Shown here piece by piece: positions 26,200 to 34,042 of a stretch of DNA of 64,000 nt. Below the pieces are notes generated by a model. It had not been told where the DNA came from and searched no databases. It saw only the letters and a list, made by a program, of their open reading frames with translations. The DNA is from Pseudomonadota bacterium (lineage in GTDB: Bacteria > Pseudomonadota > Alphaproteobacteria > Rhodobacterales > Rhodobacteraceae). The stretch is from assembly GCA_020161615.1 (NCBI GenBank), contig JAIUPD010000003.1:1-64000 (forward strand), in the 5' to 3' direction. A program made the position numbers and the translations under genes. Numbering within the stretch: position 1 is the stretch's first letter; each line of letters starts with the position of its first letter.

Positions 26200-28398
26200 T
26201 CAGGCGCTTTCCAGCCGCGCCAGCGCGACCAGCGCCTGACCGAAGGCCAGCCCGCCGTCATTGGCGGGCACCTCGCGCGGCAGGCAGAGGGTGTAGCCGT
26301 CGAGCCCGGCACAGGTCCGCTCCAACAGCCCCGCGTTCTGGAAGCACCCGCCCGAGAGGGCGATGGTGCGCGTCCCGGCCGCGTCGGCCGCCTGCCGCGC
26401 GGCCCGGGCCATGGTCTCGGCAAGGCCGTTCTGGAAACGCGCGGCGATGCGGTCCGGCGGCGTGTCGGGCAGGTCGCGGGCGATCTGCGCGAAGAGGGCC
26501 GCGAGGTCGAGCGCGAAGCGGTAGCCGGGTTCGTCCGGGTACCGGGCGGCGAGCGCCTCCAGCCTCATCGCCGCCTCGCCCTCGAAACTAAGCCGCGCGG
26601 GCGCGATCCCCAGCACCGCCGCCACCGCATCGAACAGCCGCCCGGCCGATGAGCTTTGCGGCGCATTGAGCCCGGCAGCGGCGGCGCGGCGGATCATCGC
26701 CCGCGGCTGGTCGGGGAACAACCGGTCGGCCAGATCGGACAGGCCCGCCTGGTCCAACCGCATCAGCGCATTCCGCCAGGGCTCCCTCTGCGCCAGATCC
26801 CCACCCGGCAGCGGGGCCGGCGCCAGATGCGCGACCCGGGCAACCCCGGCGTAATCGCCCAGCAGGATCTCGCCGCCCCAGAGCGTCCCGTCCTCGCCCA
26901 GCCCCAGCCCGTCGAGGATCACGCCGACCGCCTGCCCGCCCCGCCACCCGGCCTCGCCCAGCGCGGCGGCCATATGAGCGTGGTGGTGCTGGACCCGGAT
27001 CAGCGGAAGGCCCAGTGCCTCCGCCCGCTCGGCCCCATGGCGCGAGGCGCGGAAATCGGGGTGCAGGTCGATGGCGATGGCCCGGGGGCGGTGGTCGAAG
27101 AGCGCGGCGTAATCGGCATCGGCTTTCAGGAATTCGCCAAGCGTCAGCGCGTCGTCCAGATCGCCCAGATGGTGAGACAGCAGCGCGCGGCCGTTCTTGG
27201 TCAGGCAGAGCGCGGCCTTCATCTGCCCGCCATAGGCGGTGACCGGCGTGTCGGGCAGGCCCTTCGGCAGGGCCAGCGTGCCGGGCGTCCGCCCCCGGGC
27301 GCGGCGCAGGACCATGCGGCCCCCTGCGGCGAGCCGTTCGACGCCATCGTCGAGGCGGCGGGCGATGTCACGGTCATGCATCAGGAAAGCGTCGGCGAAG
27401 GCGGCGAGTTTCTCCCGCGCCTCCGCGTTGCCAATCACCTGCGGCTCGCCCGAGAGGTTGCCGGAGGTCATGACCAGCGGGCGCCGGGTAGCGTCCAGCA
27501 GCAGATGGTGAAGCGGCGTATAGGGCAGCATCCAGCCCAGCGTGGACTGGCCGGGGGCGAGCGCCTCGGGCAGCGTGCCATGGTGCGGCAGCAGGACGAT
27601 GGGCGCAGCGGGATCGGTGAGCAGCGCCTCGGCCTCCGCCGTCAGCGCCGCATGGGCGCGGATCAGGGCCAGCGGCGCCATCAGGGCGAGGGGCTTGGTC
27701 GGGCGGCACTTGCGGGCGCGCAGCGTGGCGATGGCCCGCGGGTTCGTCGCGTCGCAGGCGAGGTGAAAGCCGCCGAGGCCCTTGATGGCAAGGATCTGAC
27801 CGGCGTTCAGGCGCCGGGCGGCCTCGGCAATCGGGTCCTCGGCAGGCGGCTCCAGCCAGAGGCGCGGCCCGCAATCGGGGCAGGCCACCGGCTGGGCGTG
27901 GAACCGGCGGTCGGCCGGGTCCTCGTATTCCGCGCGGCAAGCGGGGCAGAGGGTGAAGGGCGCCATGATGGTCTGCGCCCGGTCATAGGGCAGGCCCTTC
28001 AGGATGGTGAAGCGCGGCCCGCAATGCGTGCAATTGGTGAAAGCATAGCCCTGGCGGCGCCCCGGCACGCGGATTTCCCGCGCGCAGGCTTCGCAGGTAG
28101 CGGCATCGGGCGTGACGGCGGTCTCGGCGCCCTTGTGGCCGGAGGCCTCGATGGTGAAATCCCGGGCGATGACCTCGAAGGGGGTGCTTTCGACGGCATC
28201 GACGCGGGCGAGGGGCGGGGCCTCCGCCCGCAGCGCCGCCTCGAAAGCCTCGAGGTCGGGACCCTCGGCGAGGATCAAGACCCCCTCGGCATCATTGCGC
28301 ACGCTGCCGGTGATGCCCAACCGTTCCGCCAATTGCCAGACGAAGGGCCTGAACCCCACGCCCTGCACCTGCCCCCGGACCCGGATGCGGCGGCCCAT
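26200..28398 (-). CDS. hypF: Carbamoyltransferase HypF
   Basis: 732 aa. It makes the cyanide precursor by transferring carbamoyl from carbamoyl phosphate via carbamoyl-AMP to HypE. Acylphosphatase domain (VQGVGFRPFVWQLA near residue 10), two zinc-finger pairs (CEACAREI/CTHCGPRF and CPACRAEY/CPDCGPRL), YrdC-like domain, then the Kae1/HypF carbamoyltransferase domain with HHHAHMAA. The ATG at 28398 starts just ahead of the acylphosphatase fold. A TTG 13 codons upstream is an alternative, and neither has a strong ribosome site. It lies between the sensor and structural genes, as in R. capsulatus. Confidence 0.96.
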   Translation of the reverse strand: MGRRIRVRGQVQGVGFRPFVWQLAERLGITGSVRNDAEGVLILAEGPDLEAFEAALRAEAPPLARVDAVESTPFEVIARDFTIEASGHKGAETAVTPDAATCEACAREIRVPGRRQGYAFTNCTHCGPRFTILKGLPYDRAQTIMAPFTLCPACRAEYEDPADRRFHAQPVACPDCGPRLWLEPPAEDPIAEAARRLNAGQILAIKGLGGFHLACDATNPRAIATLRARKCRPTKPLALMAPLALIRAHAALTAEAEALLTDPAAPIVLLPHHGTLPEALAPGQSTLGWMLPYTPLHHLLLDATRRPLVMTSGNLSGEPQVIGNAEAREKLAAFADAFLMHDRDIARRLDDGVERLAAGGRMVLRRARGRTPGTLALPKGLPDTPVTAYGGQMKAALCLTKNGRALLSHHLGDLDDALTLGEFLKADADYAALFDHRPRAIAIDLHPDFRASRHGAERAEALGLPLIRVQHHHAHMAAALGEAGWRGGQAVGVILDGLGLGEDGTLWGGEILLGDYAGVARVAHLAPAPLPGGDLAQREPWRNALMRLDQAGLSDLADRLFPDQPRAMIRRAAAAGLNAPQSSSAGRLFDAVAAVLGIAPARLSFEGEAAMRLEALAARYPDEPGYRFALDLAALFAQIARDLPDTPPDRIAARFQNGLAETMARAARQAADAAGTRTIALSGGCFQNAGLLERTCAGLDGYTLCLPREVPANDGGLAFGQALVALARLESA

Positions 28399-28507
28399 CA
28401 GGGGCGTGACCCCGGGGTGGAAGGATGGCGCGTACAAGCCCGCACCCTACCGGGCGGGACGCAGCCCACCGGGGCTTCGATCAGGGCGTCGGCGCCCGGG
28501 GCAGGCC

Positions 28508-28660
28508 CCGGGGGATTTTCCATCCCCCGGCCCCCCTGGAGGATATTTGAGGAACGAAGATACTCACGCGCATGCAGCCCCGTCAGTGCGCCCCCTGCCC
28601 CATCACTTTGCCAAAAATACGCCCGGGGGGTCCGGGGGGCGGAGCGCCCCCGGGGCCTGC
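28508..28660. repeat. Composite intergenic hairpin element (copy 1)
   Basis: The 346-bp hupV-hypF gap holds a 9-bp hairpin (28508-28516 with 28522-28530, loop TTTCC). The conserved string GAGGATATTTGAGGAACGAA follows at about 28540, and a second GC-rich hairpin lies around 28634-28652. The hairpin plus AGGATATTTGA...GAAGA module recurs inverted at 62196-62278. I see no gene here. Confidence 0.6.
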
Positions 28661-28744
28661 CTAGAGCGCCAAGGCCGGGGCGGCCCGGGCGCGCGGGGCG
28701 GGTGGGCGGGAGCGTGCCCGGGCCGCTTTGCACCCGCCCCGCCA

Positions 28745-30172
28745 TCAATGCACCGTGCAGACCATGCAGGGGTCGAAGCTGCGGACGATATGCTGGACCG
28801 AGAGCGGCGTTTCCTCCCCCTCGCCCACCCGCGCACCGACCAGCGCGGCCTCCAGCGCCCCCGGCACCCCCGCGCCGTCACGGGGCGAGAAGTTCCAGGT
28901 GGTCGGCGCCACGATCTGATAGCCGGCGATGCGGTGGTTCTCGATCCTCAGCCAATGGCCGAGCGAGCCGCGCGCGGCCTCGACCAGCCCCACGCCCTCG
29001 CCGTGGCGGGGCAACTCGAACGGGTCGAGGAAGCGGGCGCCGGGGTCGAGGGCCTGCGCCCAGTCTTCGAGCCAGAGCTGGGTGCGGGCGATCTCCAGCA
29101 GCCGGGCGGCGACGCGGGCGCGGACCCCGCCCTCGGCCGCCAGAACCAGCGCCAGCGGGTGGCCATCGACCGCCTGACGGGCCAAGGCGCCGACCTCGAC
29201 CACCCGGCCGCCCAGCCGCGGGGCCTTGCACCAGGAATAGGCGGCCTCGCGCATGTCCTCGTCCGGTACGGTACGGCCCCGCGCGGGATGCGCGGTTTCG
29301 CCCAGCATCCAGGCATGGCTCAGATCCTCGGTCACCTGGGCGGGGTCGAAGGGGCCAGGCACCCCGCCGGTCAGCACGCCCTGCCGCGAGGCGCGGCCGC
29401 CTTCGAGCGGATAGGCGCCGTAGGACAGATACCGGCCCGGCCCCGGCCCCATCCCGGCCAGCCCCAGGTCGCGGGCGATGCGCAGGAAGAGGCCCGCATC
29501 GCCCGAAGACCACGCCTCCAGATCCGAAAGCGTCGCGAGCGCCGCGAAATCCTCGACGGGCGCGGCGAAGATCGTCTCCTCCAGCGCCCGGCGGAAACTG
29601 CGCAGCGTGGCGATGATCCGCACCCGGTCGCGGGCATCGGGGGCCTTGGTCACGCCGCCGGGCTGGATGGCCAGCGTATGCGGCCACTTGCCGCCCAGAA
29701 TCCCGGCGATGTGCAGGAGGCGCGCCCGGGCCTCGACCAGCCGCCGCGCGGCGGAGCCCTGCATGGCGGTGAAGCGGTTCACGGCCTCCGCATGCCAGTC
29801 GCGGCCCTGATAGGCGGGGCGGGCGAAGTCCGGCATGAAGAACAGGGCGAAATGGGTGACGTGATCGGCGAGGTTCTCGACCCCGTGCAGGATCGCCGCC
29901 GCCAACGCCCCCTGCGGCGTGGGCGTCGCCCCCGCGGCATCGGCCAAAGCCAGCGCCGCGGCGGCCGATTGGCTGACCGAGCAGATGCCGCAGATACGCG
30001 GCGTGATGGTCAGCGCGTCGCGCGGATCCTTGCCCAGAAGCATCATCTCGAAGCCGCGGAACAGGGGCGAATTGACCCGCGCTTCGGCCACCTGCCCGTC
30101 GCGGACTGTCAGCGAGACCTCCAGATCCCCCTCGACCCGGTTGAAGGGTCCGACCAGCAATTGCCGCGTCAC
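28745..30172 (-). CDS. hupV: H2-sensor hydrogenase large subunit HupV
   Basis: 475 aa. Ligand motifs RICGICSVS near the N-terminus and DPCMVCTVH at the extreme C-terminus. The protein stops right at the last His, so there is no peptide to be cleaved, the hallmark of regulatory (group 2b) hydrogenases. Starts with GTG at 30172, overlapping the hupU TGA as GTGA. With HupU it senses H2 and controls HupT kinase activity in the cytoplasm. Confidence 0.96.
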   Translation of the reverse strand: MTRQLLVGPFNRVEGDLEVSLTVRDGQVAEARVNSPLFRGFEMMLLGKDPRDALTITPRICGICSVSQSAAAALALADAAGATPTPQGALAAAILHGVENLADHVTHFALFFMPDFARPAYQGRDWHAEAVNRFTAMQGSAARRLVEARARLLHIAGILGGKWPHTLAIQPGGVTKAPDARDRVRIIATLRSFRRALEETIFAAPVEDFAALATLSDLEAWSSGDAGLFLRIARDLGLAGMGPGPGRYLSYGAYPLEGGRASRQGVLTGGVPGPFDPAQVTEDLSHAWMLGETAHPARGRTVPDEDMREAAYSWCKAPRLGGRVVEVGALARQAVDGHPLALVLAAEGGVRARVAARLLEIARTQLWLEDWAQALDPGARFLDPFELPRHGEGVGLVEAARGSLGHWLRIENHRIAGYQIVAPTTWNFSPRDGAGVPGALEAALVGARVGEGEETPLSVQHIVRSFDPCMVCTVH

Positions 30173-31161
30173 GGGCGCGGCGCCTTCTGACCCGGCGGGA
30201 CGCGGATGCGGTCCGAGACGGCGTTGAGGCCGATGCGCTTGGGCGTGGCCGCCTTGGACAGGGACGCAAGCGCCATGAACCACGCTTTTGGCATGTCGGA
30301 AGGCAGGCCCACGGGGATGCCGGCGATCGTCGGCGTCTCGGTGAAGGGGTGGCGCGGTTCCTCGAATTCGGGGCTGGTGCAGGCGATGCAGGGATAGCCC
30401 GCGCGGGTGCAGGAGCCCTCGCCATTCCAGGCGCGGATGTTGCAATCGCCCACCGCCTGTGTGCCGACGCAGCCCAGATGCTCCATCATGCAGCCCAGTT
30501 GCGAGAGTTCCCGGGCGCTGGCCTTGTATTCGTAGAATTCGTTCTTGGTGCAGGCGTGATGCACCAGATGGTCGGCGTAAAGCCTCGGCCGCCCGTAATC
30601 GTCGAGATCGGCCTCGCCAAGCCGCCCCTCGGCCAGCAGCAGCAGGGTCTCCGAGACCCAGCCGGGATGCGTCGGGCAACCGGCAATATTGATCACCGCC
30701 CGGCCCGAGCGCGCGCGGAAGCTGGGGTCGAGGGCGCCGCCCGCGAGTTGCCCCTCGTATTGCAGGCCCACGGCGCCCGTCGGGTTGCCGCCCGCCGAGG
30801 TCATGCCGCCATAGGCGGCGCAGGTGCCGACCGCCACCACGTCGCGGGCCATCGGCGCGAGGCTGCGCACCCAATCCAGCATGGAGCGCCCGGTGCCGGA
30901 CAGCATGTGGAACCGCCCGGTGCCCTTGGGGCCGGTGGCGATGGAGCCTTCGACGGCCAGCACGTCGAGGGGCTGTTCGCCCCGCTCGATGGCCTCCAGC
31001 AGGCGGCGGACCTCGGCCCCCGTCGCCTCGGAAAAGGACGGGTGCCACAGGAACTCGATCCCGCCATCGGCCAGCAGGTCGAAGACATTGGGATCCTCGG
31101 CGCAGAGGAGCGACATGGTGCAGCCCCCGCAGCCCGCCGATTGCAGCCAGAGCACGTTCAT
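30169..31161 (-). CDS. hupU: H2-sensor hydrogenase small subunit HupU
   Basis: 330 aa, begins MNVLWLQSAGCGGCTMS and therefore lacks a Tat signal, so it stays in the cytoplasm, unlike HupS. Cys residues for Fe-S clusters are in CGGC, GTCAAYGG, AGCPTHPG, HHACTKNEF and GYPCIACTSP. ATGA overlap with hupT fixes the start at 31161. Partner of HupV. Confidence 0.96.
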   Translation of the reverse strand: MNVLWLQSAGCGGCTMSLLCAEDPNVFDLLADGGIEFLWHPSFSEATGAEVRRLLEAIERGEQPLDVLAVEGSIATGPKGTGRFHMLSGTGRSMLDWVRSLAPMARDVVAVGTCAAYGGMTSAGGNPTGAVGLQYEGQLAGGALDPSFRARSGRAVINIAGCPTHPGWVSETLLLLAEGRLGEADLDDYGRPRLYADHLVHHACTKNEFYEYKASARELSQLGCMMEHLGCVGTQAVGDCNIRAWNGEGSCTRAGYPCIACTSPEFEEPRHPFTETPTIAGIPVGLPSDMPKAWFMALASLSKAATPKRIGLNAVSDRIRVPPGQKAPRP

Positions 31162-32483
31162 GGATCTTCCTCCAGCGGCAATTCGAGCCGGAAACAGGCG
31201 CCCGAGCCGTCGGGCACGGCGCAAAGCGCCAGCCGCCCGCCGTGTTCCTCGGCGATCTTGTGGCTGATGGACAGGCCCAGTCCGGTGCCCTGCCCCACGG
31301 GTTTGGTGGTGAAGAACGGATCGAAGATCGAGGCCGCCTGCGCCTCGGGCACGCCGGGGCCGTTGTCGCTGACGGCGAGGATGGCGCTTTGGCCCTGACG
31401 TTCGACATGGATGGTCAGGCGCGCGTCCGGCTGGCCCTTCATCGCGTCCATGGCGTTCTGCACCAGATTCATGACGATCTGCTGGATATGCCCGGGGACG
31501 CCCTGCACCATCAGGCTGGGAAGGCCCGTGAACTGCGCCTCGATCCCGCTTTTCGAGCCGCGTTCGACCCATTTGGCCGCGATCCGCGCGATATCGACCA
31601 GATCGAAGGCGACCCGTTCCCCGGTGCCCGAGGCCGAGAGGCGGCGCAGGTCGGCCACGATGTCGCGCACCCGCTCGGCGCCGTCGCGGGCGCCATGGAT
31701 CGCGTCGCGCAGGTTCTTCAGGTCGCGTTCCAGCTTCAACTCGCCGCGCAGCGCCACCAGCTCCTCACGCGGGGCCCCGGCCTGCACGCGTTCGAAATAG
31801 GTCTCGAACCGGCTGACGTAGCGGTCCAGCGCATGGGTCGAGGCATAGACGAAGCTGATCGGGTTGTTCAGTTCATGCGCGACCCCGGCAAGCAGGCGAC
31901 CGAGCGAGGCGAGTTTCTCGTTCCTGACCAGCTGGATCTGGGCCTCTTTCAACTGACGGTGGCTGGCCTCAAGTTCGGAATAGGCCCGGCGCAGTTCGGC
32001 CAGCGGGCGGCCGATCAGCACCGCGCCGATCAGGCGGCCCCGGTCGTTCACCCGCGCCGACAGCGCGATGTCGAAGGGAGCAGGCCCCTCGGGCGTCAGC
32101 ACATTCGCCTCGAACCTTGCGGCGCTGCGTTGCAGTTTCAGCTCGGCCAAGGCGGCATCGAGGCGCCCGGCCCCCTCGGCATCGAACACATCGCTCAGAA
32201 GCAGGCCCGCCAGATCGGCGGGGTCGCGGCGGGTGGCTGCGGCGAAGGAGGCGCTGGCCTCCTCGATCCGCGCGTCGCGGCCCAGTACCACCATGATGTC
32301 GTTCACCGCTTCCAGAATCGAGGCGATGAACTGCCGCTGGGTCTGCAGCTCCTGGTTCTGGCGTTCGAGCAGAGCGTGGTGGCTGGCGAGTTCGGCATAG
32401 GTCTTGTCATAGGCGGCCAAGACGCTCAGCCACGCATCGTCCGAGAACTCGCCGTCCCTGTGCCGATCTGTCGAGGTGCTCAT
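31158..32483 (-). CDS. hupT: Soluble sensor histidine kinase HupT
   Basis: 441 aa, no membrane segment. Early coiled helix (HHALLERQNQELQTQRQF), PAS domain at about residues 50-165, then HisKA with GVAHELNNP (phospho-His) and HATPase_c with NLVQNAMDAM, DNGPGVP, GTGLGLSIS. In R. capsulatus HupT phosphorylates HupR without H2 and thereby shuts off hupSL; HupUV relieves this with H2. Two in-frame ATGs (32492, 32483) are possible starts. First gene of the hupTUV unit, divergent from the molybdenum hydroxylase operon. Confidence 0.95.
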   Translation of the reverse strand: MSTSTDRHRDGEFSDDAWLSVLAAYDKTYAELASHHALLERQNQELQTQRQFIASILEAVNDIMVVLGRDARIEEASASFAAATRRDPADLAGLLLSDVFDAEGAGRLDAALAELKLQRSAARFEANVLTPEGPAPFDIALSARVNDRGRLIGAVLIGRPLAELRRAYSELEASHRQLKEAQIQLVRNEKLASLGRLLAGVAHELNNPISFVYASTHALDRYVSRFETYFERVQAGAPREELVALRGELKLERDLKNLRDAIHGARDGAERVRDIVADLRRLSASGTGERVAFDLVDIARIAAKWVERGSKSGIEAQFTGLPSLMVQGVPGHIQQIVMNLVQNAMDAMKGQPDARLTIHVERQGQSAILAVSDNGPGVPEAQAASIFDPFFTTKPVGQGTGLGLSISHKIAEEHGGRLALCAVPDGSGACFRLELPLEEDP

Positions 32484-32708
32484 CCGACCCATCCCATGGC
32501 GGGCAGGATAGACCTTTGCCCGCGCGGGTGAAAGCCGTTTGGTGACGGGGGTTTGGCCCGTCCGGCGAACAGGAGCCTGCCGGTTCGGAAGCCCGGGTGG
32601 TCGCCTTCTGACCACCCCCGGAGGCGGCGGAAGGCGATGATGGGGTATCGACAGCGCCGCTCAACGGAGTACGTTCTGGCGCAACCCAGTTGGCGAACAG
32701 GAGGCCCG

Positions 32709-33566
32709 ATGCGCTACCACGCCCCGGCAACATTCGAGGAAGCGGTGAGCATTGCCGCGGGTGCGTCCGGTGTGACGCGCTTTCTGGCGGGGGGGACTGA
32801 TGTGCTGGTCCAGCTCCGCTCGGGCCTTGTCACCCCCGACGATCTGATCGACCTGAAGAAGATCCCCGGCACCGGGCAGATTACCCGGCTTGAGGATGGC
32901 GGCTGGCGGATCGGCGTGGCTGTGTCCGGCGCCGAACTCGGCGCGCATGCGGCGCTGGTGGCCGACTGGCCCGGCGTGGTCGAGGGGATGGAACTGGTGG
33001 GCTCGACCCAGGTGCAGGGCCGGGCGACGCTGACCGGGAACCTGTGCAACGGCTCGCCGGCGGCGGATTCGGTGCCGGGGCTGGTCGCGGCGGGGGCCAG
33101 GGTCACGGTGCAGGGGCCGACGGGCACGCGCGAAATCGCGGTCGAGGATGTGCCGGCCGGGCCGGGCAAGACGACGCTGGCACCCGGCGAGATCATCACC
33201 GCCATCACCCTGCCACCGCGGGGCAATCACGCGGGCGACGCCTATCTGCGCTTCATCCCGCGCACGGAAATGGACATCGCCGTGGTCGGCTGCGCCGTCT
33301 CGCTGGTGCGCGACGGCGACCGGGTGGTCAGCGCCCGGGTGGCGCTGGGGGCCGTGGCGCCGACCGTGCTGCTGGTGGACGCCTGCGCCAAGGCCATCGA
33401 GGGCACCACACTGGATGAGGCCGCTCTGGCCGCGCTGACCAAGGCGGCCGAAGCAGCGGCCAAGCCGATCAGCGACAAGCGCGGAACCAGGGAGTTCCGC
33501 ATCGAAGTGGCGGGCGTGCTGGCCCGCCGCGCTGCCGTCATCGCCTATGAGAGGGCCGGGAAATGA
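32709..33566 (+). CDS. Molybdenum hydroxylase FAD-binding (medium) subunit
   Basis: 285 aa, CoxM/CutM/XdhB-like. FAD contacts are in FLAGGTDVLVQLRSG (about 25-40) and ATLTGNLCNGSPAADSVP (about 110-127). It forms a heterotrimer with the next two products and accepts electrons from the 2Fe-2S clusters. AGGAGG lies seven bases before the ATG at 32709, so longer upstream frames are rejected. Overlaps the next gene by four bases. Confidence 0.93.
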   Translation: MRYHAPATFEEAVSIAAGASGVTRFLAGGTDVLVQLRSGLVTPDDLIDLKKIPGTGQITRLEDGGWRIGVAVSGAELGAHAALVADWPGVVEGMELVGSTQVQGRATLTGNLCNGSPAADSVPGLVAAGARVTVQGPTGTREIAVEDVPAGPGKTTLAPGEIITAITLPPRGNHAGDAYLRFIPRTEMDIAVVGCAVSLVRDGDRVVSARVALGAVAPTVLLVDACAKAIEGTTLDEAALAALTKAAEAAAKPISDKRGTREFRIEVAGVLARRAAVIAYERAGK

Positions 33567-34042
33567 GCCGTATCCATGTCACCGCGAAAGTGAACGGCGA
33601 CGAGGTCGAATTCCTCGCCGATCCGCGCGAAACGCTGCTCGATTGCCTGCGGGATCATCTGGGCCTCACCGGCTCGAAGGAGGGCTGCGGCACCGGGGAT
33701 TGCGGCGCCTGTTCGGTCACGCTGAACGGGCGGCTGGTGTCGTCCTGTCTGGTGCTGGGGGTCGAGGCGCAGGGCGCCGAGATCGCCACCATCGAGGGGA
33801 TGGCGCAGGGGGGCGAGCTGCACCCGTTGCAGCGCAAGTTTGTGGAACACGCGGCCCTGCAATGCGGCTTCTGCACCCCGGGTTTCCTGGTGGCGGCGAA
33901 GGCGCTGCTGGAAAAGAACCCCGACCCGACCGAGACCGAAATCCGGTTCTGGCTGGCGGGGAACCTCTGCCGCTGCACCGGCTATGACAAGATCATCCGC
34001 GCCGTTCAGGACGCGGCGGCGGAAATGCGGGGGGCTGCGTGA
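33563..34042 (+). CDS. Molybdenum hydroxylase 2Fe-2S (small) subunit
   Basis: 159 aa, CoxS/CutS-like. The N-terminal plant-ferredoxin cluster is in EGCGTGDCGACSV plus SCLVLGVEA, and the C-terminal cluster in QCGFCTPGF and NLCRCTGYDKI. Eight cluster Cys are all present. Conducts electrons from the Mo site to FAD. Start ATG overlaps the upstream stop as ATGA. Confidence 0.96.
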   Translation: MSRIHVTAKVNGDEVEFLADPRETLLDCLRDHLGLTGSKEGCGTGDCGACSVTLNGRLVSSCLVLGVEAQGAEIATIEGMAQGGELHPLQRKFVEHAALQCGFCTPGFLVAAKALLEKNPDPTETEIRFWLAGNLCRCTGYDKIIRAVQDAAAEMRGAA

